Source of the DNA: Lachnospiraceae bacterium
GTDB lineage: Bacteria; Bacillota; Clostridia; Lachnospirales; Lachnospiraceae
Direction of reading: 5' to 3'
NCBI GenBank assembly: GCA_018056425.1
Contig: JAGPFR010000016.1
Span: 1 to 49,973, forward strand
Length of the DNA stretch: 49,973 nt
The position numbers and the translations under genes are program-made. Positions 44,459-49,973 of this stretch are shown here, one piece after another (position 1 is the first letter of the stretch; each line of letters starts with the position of its first letter). The notes under the pieces were generated by a model. The model was given only the letters and a program-made list of their open reading frames with translations. It made no database searches and had not been told where the DNA came from.

Positions 44459-45751
44459 TCAGCAGCTGTAGTTGAACATCATGCCGCTATAGATACTTGA
44501 GGTATAAGGCGATGAAAGGTTGTGTCCGGGGTTCTTATAAGCGACCACCTTGCGGTTTACGTACTGCATGGGATCGAGTGAAACCTGAGAACTCTTTTTC
44601 ATCATTGAGTTCGAGAAGTCTTTGAGAGTGCTGAATGTCTTTCCGATATCTTCGCTTCCCTCTGCTACTTCCCTGAGCTTGTCGGAATCTATCGAAAGTG
44701 ATCCGTTACTTTCTACATTGATACCGAGTGATCCGAGTGCTTCTTTGTATGCGCCGGTGATTCCGCTTAATTCATTATCAAGAAGTCTTGTCTTGATACC
44801 CTGGCCGGTATATGAATTGACGGCCTTGAGGAATTCGTTGAAGCTTCCGATCACCTGACCGACATTTTCTTCGACAGATTCGATATCTGCTTTTATGCTT
44901 ATGGTGGTCGGACTTCCTTCGGGGCTGAGCTGATTCAGCGTAACTTCATACATCTTGCCGATGGTGAAATGGTTGGAAGATGCACTTCTGTCTTCACCGT
45001 TTAATGCAAAGACTGCATTGGTGGGATAGCTGTTTACCTTATCGAGTCCGAAATAATCGACCGATCCGGATGACTTGGAAGTTCTGTCATCGCTTATCGA
45101 GAAGATCGTTTCCTTGCCGGCACTTACACCGCTGGAATCGGATGAGATCCTGATCGCCGAATTGTTTCCTTCGGTTTCAAGTGATGCATTCAAACCGATG
45201 CCGGCGTTATTTACCAGTCTTACAAGTCTTTCCTGAATGCTTCTGTTTGTCTCATCTCCGGAGATGTGGAACTGGAATTCGTAGTTCATTTCTCCGATGC
45301 CGACGTCGAATGAATAATTATCCTCGGGAAGAGATACGGGATTATCGGGAAGAAAATTACCGATGTTTTCCTGAGGTGAAGCAAGCTGCTTTACTTCTAT
45401 GTCGAATGAAGGAACCGATTCGCTATTGTCATCACCGATGTAATCAACAGAAACGGTAGCGGGATTGGTGGATGATGCATGCTTTTTGTTGAATGCACCG
45501 TTTTCATCGAGACCGCCTACCTCTGCAAGAGACGAACGAAGATTACGAGCGGATTCTTTTAATCCGATCGCACCAATCTTAGCTTCCTGATCTTTTACAG
45601 GAAGATACCAGGGAGCATCTTTATTTGCTTTGACGATGGAATTATAAGTACTGCGAAGCTCACTCTTCTTGTGAGTGTCGTACTTGGATATCTTCGGGGC
45701 GCCGAACGCCGTCAGATAGTTGTTGAATATAGTGTTACTAACAGCACTCAT
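44459..45751 (-). CDS. FliD-like (flagellar hook-associated protein 2 family) protein
   Basis: A 430-residue protein without signal peptide or membrane helix. Its middle and C-terminal parts follow the filament-cap protein FliD: FDIEVKQLASPQ, ASLETEGNNSAIRISSDSSG, AVFALNGEDRSASSN, GKMYEVTLNQL and VGQVIGSFNEFLKAVNSYT. It is somewhat short for FliD and the N-terminal ~45 residues are unlike the usual start, so it may be a divergent or specialised cap or adhesin-like secreted protein. No other flagellar gene is in the window. Start at ATG 45751, with AAAGGGGG 7 bases upstream, is better than the GTG at 45757. A long leader precedes it. Confidence 0.78.
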   Translation of the reverse strand: MSAVSNTIFNNYLTAFGAPKISKYDTHKKSELRSTYNSIVKANKDAPWYLPVKDQEAKIGAIGLKESARNLRSSLAEVGGLDENGAFNKKHASSTNPATVSVDYIGDDNSESVPSFDIEVKQLASPQENIGNFLPDNPVSLPEDNYSFDVGIGEMNYEFQFHISGDETNRSIQERLVRLVNNAGIGLNASLETEGNNSAIRISSDSSGVSAGKETIFSISDDRTSKSSGSVDYFGLDKVNSYPTNAVFALNGEDRSASSNHFTIGKMYEVTLNQLSPEGSPTTISIKADIESVEENVGQVIGSFNEFLKAVNSYTGQGIKTRLLDNELSGITGAYKEALGSLGINVESNGSLSIDSDKLREVAEGSEDIGKTFSTLKDFSNSMMKKSSQVSLDPMQYVNRKVVAYKNPGHNLSSPYTSSIYSGMMFNYSC

Positions 45752-45833
45752 CGCCACGCCCCCTTTCTTCCTTGAAATGTGTGACAGCCGGTGCAGGCTT
45801 AACCTGACTAAAGGATCCTTCCTTTTATATAGA

Positions 45834-45864
45834 GTGGTATATATAAATAGACCTAATATACCAC
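45834..45864. repeat. Inverted repeat in the FliD-like leader
   Basis: GTGGTATAT (45834-45842) and ATATACCAC (45856-45864) are perfect reverse complements separated by 13 bases. It may form a hairpin in the 5' leader of the minus-strand gene or be an operator. Confidence 0.6.
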
Positions 45865-45976
45865 CATCAGACTATTAGTTAAGATTAAAGTATCACCCTA
45901 AAGTCAAATTTGCAAGAGCATTTTTTGGCGAAAATAGGGGATTTTTGAGCTTTATTGTCGAAATTCTTTCATTCAG

Positions 45977-45992
45977 GCAAGGCATGCCTTGC
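45977..45992. repeat. 16-bp perfect palindrome in the guaA/FliD-like intergenic region
   Basis: GCAAGGCATGCCTTGC is a gapless palindrome about 120 bases upstream of the guaA -10 and 226 bases upstream of the FliD-like start. It has no loop, so it is more likely a dimeric protein-binding site than an RNA hairpin. The rest of this 379-base gap is AT-rich. Confidence 0.6.
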
Positions 45993-46076
45993 AATATTCT
46001 GTATATTTAATAATTATATCGGAATATTCAGATAATTATATTAGGCTTATATTAAAGAAATAAGACGTCATATCCC

Positions 46077-46105
46077 TATGCAATACCCCCTTTTTAATAT
46101 ATAAT
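46077..46105 (+). promoter_or_regulatory. Promoter of guaA
   Basis: Perfect TATAAT (46100-46105) with a weak TATGCA at 46077-46082, 17 bases upstream. Start near 46112 leaves a leader of about 19 bases with AAAGGAATGGAAAG before the ATG. No guanine riboswitch fits in it. Confidence 0.6.
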
Positions 46106-46130
46106 TTAGTGCATTGAAAGGAATGGAAAG

Positions 46131-47762
46131 ATGGATAAAGAACTGGTATTGGTAATAGATTTTGGCGGTCAGTACAATCAGCTGGTCGCAAGAAGAGTAA
46201 GAGAAAACAATGTATATTGCGAAATCTACTCTTATAAAACTCCTGTGGATCAGATCAAGGCGATGAATCCCAAGGGAATCATTCTTACCGGTGGACCCAA
46301 CAGCGTCTACGAAGAGGGTGCCGCAGCCTGTGACAAAGAACTCTTTAAAATGGGTGTTCCCGTTCTCGGGCTTTGCTACGGTGCGCAGCTCATGAGCTTT
46401 CTTCTCGGAGGTAATGTCGAAAAGGCTCCCGTAAGGGAATACGGACATACTCCTCTTAAGGTTGATACCTCATCTCCCGTTTTTGAAGGTGTAACGGAAA
46501 ACACAACATGCTGGATGAGCCATAATGATTACATATCAAAGATTGCTCCCGGCTTCAAATCTATCGCAACCACAGATAATTGTCCTTACGCAGCGATCGC
46601 CAATGATGCGGAGAATCTTTACGGATTCCAGTATCATCCCGAAGTTCTTCACACTCCCGAAGGAACCAGGATGCTCGGCAATTTCCTCTACAATGTATGT
46701 CATTGCAAGGGCGATTGGAAGATGAGTTCTTTTGCGGAAGAGCAGATTAAGCTTATCAGGGAAAAGGTCGGAGACGGAAAAGTTCTCTGTGCTCTTTCCG
46801 GCGGAGTAGATTCTTCCGTTGCAGCGGTTCTTTTATCCAAGGCTGTTGGAAAGCAGCTTACATGCGTATTCGTAGATCACGGTCTTCTCAGAAAAGACGA
46901 AGGTGACCAGGTTGAAGCAATCTTCGGACCTGAAGGACATTATGATCTTAACTTCATAAGAGTAAATGCCAAAGACAGATTTTACGGAAAGCTTGCAGGC
47001 GTAACCGAGCCTGAGCGCAAGCGTAAGATCATCGGAGAAGAATTTATCAGAGTATTCGAAGAGGAAGCCAAGAAGATCGGAACTGTTGACTTCCTCGTAC
47101 AGGGAACCATTTATCCCGATGTTGTTGAATCCGGACTCGGCGGAGAATCCGCTGTGATCAAGTCCCACCACAATGTCGGAGGACTTCCCGATTATGTGGA
47201 TTTCAAAGAGATCATTGAGCCTCTCAGAAATCTCTTTAAGGACGAAGTCAGAAAGGTCGGACTTGAGCTCGGCATTCCCGATCATCTTGTATTCAGACAG
47301 CCCTTCCCCGGACCGGGACTCGGCATACGTATCATCGGTGATATTACCGCAGAAAAAGTTGCCATCGTTCAGGATGCGGACTTTATCTACAGAGAAGAAG
47401 TTGAAAAGGCTGCCAACGAGTATGCATTTGAAGCAGCAAAGGCAGCAGGCGTTAATATCGACAGAGATCATCCCGACCATGCGCTCCTCAGAAGCTATTG
47501 GCCCGAGTGGATGCCCAATCAGTATTTTGCTGCTCTTACCAATATGAGATCCGTAGGCGTTATGGGTGATGAGAGAACTTACGATCATGCGGTTGCTCTC
47601 CGTGCAGTCAAGACCATTGACTTCATGACCGCAGAGTCCGCTCAGATCCCTTATGAGATCCTAATGCAGGTTATGAACCGCATCATCAACGAGGTAAAGG
47701 GAGTAAACAGAGTACTCTACGACCTTACTTCGAAGCCTCCCGGGACCGTGGAACTGGAGTGA
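46131..47762 (+). CDS. guaA: GMP synthase (glutamine-hydrolysing)
   Basis: Converts XMP to GMP using glutamine. The 543-residue protein has a class-I amidotransferase domain (residues 1-~190) with C82 in LGLCYGAQ and H169/E171 in FQYHPEV. The ATP pyrophosphatase domain has [18 protein letters not shown], and the dimerisation domain ends [17 protein letters not shown]. It is ~20-30 residues longer than E. coli GuaA because of an insert around residues 420-450 (containing [15 protein letters not shown]). It has its own promoter. The stop is followed by an imperfect hairpin (CCTGCTTA/TAAGGCAGG, ~47764-47793) and then the phased repeat region. Confidence 0.97.
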   Translation: MDKELVLVIDFGGQYNQLVARRVRENNVYCEIYSYKTPVDQIKAMNPKGIILTGGPNSVYEEGAAACDKELFKMGVPVLGLCYGAQLMSFLLGGNVEKAPVREYGHTPLKVDTSSPVFEGVTENTTCWMSHNDYISKIAPGFKSIATTDNCPYAAIANDAENLYGFQYHPEVLHTPEGTRMLGNFLYNVCHCKGDWKMSSFAEEQIKLIREKVGDGKVLCALSGGVDSSVAAVLLSKAVGKQLTCVFVDHGLLRKDEGDQVEAIFGPEGHYDLNFIRVNAKDRFYGKLAGVTEPERKRKIIGEEFIRVFEEEAKKIGTVDFLVQGTIYPDVVESGLGGESAVIKSHHNVGGLPDYVDFKEIIEPLRNLFKDEVRKVGLELGIPDHLVFRQPFPGPGLGIRIIGDITAEKVAIVQDADFIYREEVEKAANEYAFEAAKAAGVNIDRDHPDHALLRSYWPEWMPNQYFAALTNMRSVGVMGDERTYDHAVALRAVKTIDFMTAESAQIPYEILMQVMNRIINEVKGVNRVLYDLTSKPPGTVELE

Positions 47763-47820
47763 CCCTGCTTAGCCATTTGGAGGATAAGGCAGGTTGTCCG
47801 GTGATTCCTTTGCTGTGTCA

Positions 47821-48253
47821 CAAATGCTTTGAAGGCAAAGCATCATTTGCTTTCAAATATAAAATTATGCGTTTTACGATGCCCGAAGCCCATTTGATGG
47901 CGGTTTCGGGCATCGAAATCTTTTGAGAATCTTTCTTTTGATGCTATTCGCTTGTCCATCCCCGGACAAGGCATCAATAATCCTCAGAAGCTAATATTCC
48001 GATGCTTTTTCGAGAGCTTTCGTCCCGGCAAAGCATCAAAAATCCCAACATTTTTAATCTTAGATGCTTTTTATGTCTGCGCAAATCTGCGGAGGCATCG
48101 AAAAACATGGACAGCGCAGAAATTGATGCTTTTTGGGTGTTTGGGCATGCGAAGAAGCACTAAAACCACGCGAATCCACAGAAGTTGATGCTTTTTGGAT
48201 GGCCGGGCAAGCGTAGAAGCATCAAAACCATGCGAATCCTCGGAGATTGATGC
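47821..48253. repeat. Phased array of alternating GATGC/GCATC sites, ~62-bp period, eight units
   Basis: GATGC (first copy AATGC) starts at 47823, 47878, 47940, 48001, 48063, 48125, 48187 and 48249. Its reverse complement GCATC starts at 47840, 47910, 47971, 48033, 48095, 48157 (GCACT) and 48219. From the second unit on, steps are 61-62 bases, with 31-32 and 30 alternating between the two orientations. Intervening sequence varies, but the arms often extend the pairing: GATGCCCGAA/TTCGGGCATC in unit 2, GATGCTTT/AAAGCATC in unit 4, TTGATGCTT/AAGCATCAA in unit 7. Units 6 and 7 are the most alike (about 49 of 62 positions by eye). 62 is not a multiple of 3 and no gene is seen. This fills most of the 570-base gap between guaA and the nuclease-like gene. 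Confidence 0.85.
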
Positions 48254-48332
48254 TTATTCGATTCTTTACCGTCACTGTCCGGAGAACATAGGATCAAGTG
48301 CATCCGTTGATGAAAAAAGAAAGGAAATACAA

Positions 48333-49163
48333 ATGAACAGAAATAATTACTCAGGAATGCTCCATTCATCCGGTTTGTATGAGGAGGCCCAAAGACGCTG
48401 TCTTGAGCTATCTGATTGCAAGATGCGTATTGAGAGCGAACTTCGGAAAGCTCCGGCCGGTATCATACACGTAGTGAATAGCGGAAGCAGAATACAATTT
48501 TATAACCGCAAAAACAAAACTGATACATCCGGAAAATATATCCGCAAATCAGAAAAACAGATCATTCGGGCGCTACTTCAAAAAGCGTACAATGAAAAAG
48601 CTTTGAAATTGCTGAATGAAGAAATTGGAAATCTCAATCTGCTACAGAAGAGATCAAACGGTATTTCGGAGAGGATAAGGAAGCTGTATTCCGATCTTCC
48701 GTCGGAAATAAAGGAATACATAAATCCTATCGATAAATCAGATGAGGATTTCATTGCAGAATGGATGAACATACCTTACGATGGAAAAGAGATTTCCGAG
48801 CAAATGCCTGTATTTGTAACTGAGCGCGGAGAAAGAGTGCGCTCCAAATCTGAGCTGAACATAGCAAACAAACTAGCGGAAAAACATATTCCCTACAAGT
48901 ATGAGTGTCCACTGATATTGTCAAAAGGCACGGTGACATATCCGGACTTCACAATCATGGATGTGAAAAAACGGAAAGAAATCTACTGGGAACACAGAGG
49001 AATGATGGACGACAGAGAGTATGCGCGTCAGGCCGTATTTAAAATGAAATCCATGATGAATGCCGGGATCGTGATCGGGAAAAATCTGATCATAACAGAG
49101 GAAACATCTGCAAATCCTTTGGGAACAAATGAGATAGACAAAATGATAGCCGAATATTTCTGA
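48333..49163 (+). CDS. PD-(D/E)XK-type nuclease-like protein of unknown function
   Basis: A 276-residue protein. Residues ~15-135 are strongly helical and charged (YEEAQRRCLELSDCKMRIES, EKQIIRALLQKAYNEKALKL), possibly coiled coil. The C-terminal ~100 residues resemble a restriction-endonuclease-like fold: E174 in RSKSELNIANKLAEK, D205 in TYPDFTIMD and E220 in EIYWEHRGMMDD, then a helix. The E-PD-WEH layout fits metal-dependent PD-(D/E)XK enzymes with His in place of the final Lys. I do not know a named family. AAAGGAAA lies about 7 bases before the ATG. Codon use is more A-rich than in neighbouring housekeeping genes, suggesting later arrival. It sits right beside the GATGC/GCATC array. Confidence 0.72.
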   Translation: MNRNNYSGMLHSSGLYEEAQRRCLELSDCKMRIESELRKAPAGIIHVVNSGSRIQFYNRKNKTDTSGKYIRKSEKQIIRALLQKAYNEKALKLLNEEIGNLNLLQKRSNGISERIRKLYSDLPSEIKEYINPIDKSDEDFIAEWMNIPYDGKEISEQMPVFVTERGERVRSKSELNIANKLAEKHIPYKYECPLILSKGTVTYPDFTIMDVKKRKEIYWEHRGMMDDREYARQAVFKMKSMMNAGIVIGKNLIITEETSANPLGTNEIDKMIAEYF

Positions 49164-49239
49164 TAAAATGTAGCGAAATCTTGATTGCAGATATACTCGT
49201 TATAAGCATTATACGCAATAAAATGTTAGGAATATTTTT

Positions 49240-49371
49240 ATGACTGACTTTACAACTGTTACAGCCTGCGGAGAGTGCTGCACCGGATGTTCAAAAAAGA
49301 AAGAAGGAATATGCCCGGGATGTATAGAAACTGACGGATGCGTTCCGGAATGGGCAGAATCTGGGAGATGA
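49240..49371 (+). CDS. Small Cys-rich protein (43 aa), DUF3795-like, possibly truncated
   Basis: A 43-residue reading frame with seven cysteines in the pattern C-x2-CC-x2-C-x7-C-x2-C-x5-C (TACGECCTGCSKKKEGICPGC, where the longest run here is a zinc-binding-like layout). AGGAA lies about 9 bases before the ATG. Similar N-terminal patterns occur in DUF3795-type proteins of about 80-100 residues, which continue with more cysteines after a W-x-E-S-G segment. Here the frame stops right after WAESGR, so it may be a cut-off remnant or a genuine small protein. The GNAT gene starts 4 bases later. Confidence 0.55.
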   Translation: MTDFTTVTACGECCTGCSKKKEGICPGCIETDGCVPEWAESGR

Positions 49372-49375
49372 ATAC

Positions 49376-49852
49376 ATGATACAGAATTTTTCGGATAAGT
49401 ATGCGGTACGGGTATTGTCTGAAAATGATATTCCTGCTGTCTTGACACTTTGTGAGAAAAACAAAATTTATTATCAATACTGTCCTCCTTTTGTCAGCGA
49501 AGAAAGTATTCGAGATGATATGAAGGCTCTTCCGCCGGGAAAGGGGAAGCAAGATAAATTCTATATAGGCTTTTATGATAACGAAGATTTGGTAGCAGTA
49601 ATGGATCTGATCAGGGAATTCCCTGATGACAAAACTATATTTATAGGGTTCTTTATGACGGATGTGTCAGTTCAGAATAAAGGTGTTGGATCGGGAATTA
49701 TCACTGAACTATGTGAGAAACTCAGCCAAAGGGGTTATTTATATGTCAAACTCGGATGGGTTAAAGGAAATCCGCAGGCTGAGTGTTTTTGGAAGAAAAA
49801 CGGATTTAACGAAACAGGAGCAGAAAATACGACGAAGGATTACCTGGAATGA
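49376..49852 (+). CDS. GNAT family N-acetyltransferase
   Basis: A 158-residue single-domain GNAT enzyme that would transfer an acetyl group from acetyl-CoA to an unknown amine. It shows FYIGFYDNEDLVAVMDLI (beta-strands), the acetyl-CoA loop VQNKGVGSGIITEL (Q-x-x-G-x-G) and LGWVKGNPQAECFWKKNGF, the usual C-terminal end. GGGAGA lies about 7 bases before the ATG. With the small Cys-rich gene it forms a pair; both are A-rich and may have arrived with the nuclease-like gene. Confidence 0.85.
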   Translation: MIQNFSDKYAVRVLSENDIPAVLTLCEKNKIYYQYCPPFVSEESIRDDMKALPPGKGKQDKFYIGFYDNEDLVAVMDLIREFPDDKTIFIGFFMTDVSVQNKGVGSGIITELCEKLSQRGYLYVKLGWVKGNPQAECFWKKNGFNETGAENTTKDYLE

Positions 49853-49947
49853 AAAACTAAAAACCAACCGAAATATCGCCAAATAACAAATAATTAATTT
49901 TTGAGGCATTTTTGCCCCGATTTTCCTATGTCCCACCAGTCAAAAAG

Positions 49948-49956
49948 TGGTATAAT
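49948..49956 (+). promoter_or_regulatory. Extended -10 promoter pointing out of the window
   Basis: TGG followed by the perfect TATAAT (49951-49956), the same TGG-TATAAT form as at 16485-16493. No clear -35. The driven gene lies beyond the window end. Confidence 0.5.
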
Positions 49957-49973
49957 TCCTGCATCCGGATGTT

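Noticed and set aside
47821-48253. CRISPR array
   Set aside because: The period (~62 bp) is CRISPR-like, but the only fixed parts are 5-base GATGC/GCATC cores in alternating orientation. There is no identical 24-37 bp repeat, and no cas gene is in the window.
47821-48253. Integron attC sites or coding tandem repeat
   Set aside because: No integrase and no RYYYAAC/GTTRRRY core pattern in each unit. A 62-bp period is not a multiple of three, so no frame is kept.
48195-48332. Longer N-terminus for the nuclease-like protein
   Set aside because: An in-frame extension through the array has no ribosome site and would encode the repeat units; the ATG at 48333 has AAAGGAAA at proper spacing.

Overview
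This window looks like a chromosomal segment of an anaerobic, low-to-mid-GC Firmicute. The family is most likely Lachnospiraceae and the closest type Butyrivibrio or a relative. This is inferred from strong AGGAGG-type ribosome binding sites, frequent TTG starts, SigA-type promoters, an S-box (SAM-I) riboswitch upstream of metK, storage-glycogen enzymes, flagellar-type and EF-hand proteins, and a eukaryote-like (type 2) IleS. No rRNA, tRNA, insertion sequence, prophage or CRISPR array was seen. Nearly all of it is tightly packed housekeeping and cell-envelope genes. Only the last ~2.2 kb (47.8-49.97 kb) looks accessory.

Layout. 0-3.6 kb: end of a glycogen debranching enzyme and pgi. 3.6-8.3 kb: a membrane-anchored EEP-family hydrolase (minus strand), then a three-gene operon (D-aspartate-ligase-type ATP-grasp, aspartate racemase, MurE-like ligase) that probably builds a D-Asp branch on peptidoglycan. 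8.3-9.4 kb: a polytopic membrane protein (minus). 9.5-16.4 kb: trkA-trkH-fruK-ptsI-MATE, one compact operon with a good promoter and terminator. 16.5-21.6 kb: two tandem paralogous multi-TM proteins, a DUF6020-like membrane protein and a HAD phosphatase. 21.6-26.4 kb: an operon of sugar-phosphate epimerase, IspD/TarI-type cytidylyltransferase, GatD-like dehydrogenase, an Enzyme I-like protein lacking the HPr-binding subdomain, and an EamA transporter. 26.5-28.1 kb: a membrane diguanylate cyclase (minus). 28.2-36.9 kb: ileS, glgP, a YbhJ-like aconitase-family hydratase and an SseB-domain protein. 37-39.6 kb: a structured leader, an EF-hand protein and a lipoprotein with a GH9-type N-terminal domain. 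39.7-44.4 kb: plsC, murA, then a SAM-I riboswitch controlling metK-glf. 44.5-45.8 kb: a FliD-like protein (minus). 46.1-47.8 kb: guaA.

The most unusual element is at 47,821-48,253, between guaA and a PD-(D/E)XK nuclease-like gene. It is a run of about eight units in which GATGC and its reverse complement GCATC alternate every 30-32 bp, with a period of 61-62 bp. The sequence between them varies, but several units keep the ability to pair. This is not a CRISPR and matches no element I can name. Other points of interest are the HPr-domain-less Enzyme I in a possible polyol-phosphate activation operon, the riboswitch-like alternative hairpins at 37.0-37.1 kb, and the D-Asp cross-bridge operon with its own MurE homologue.
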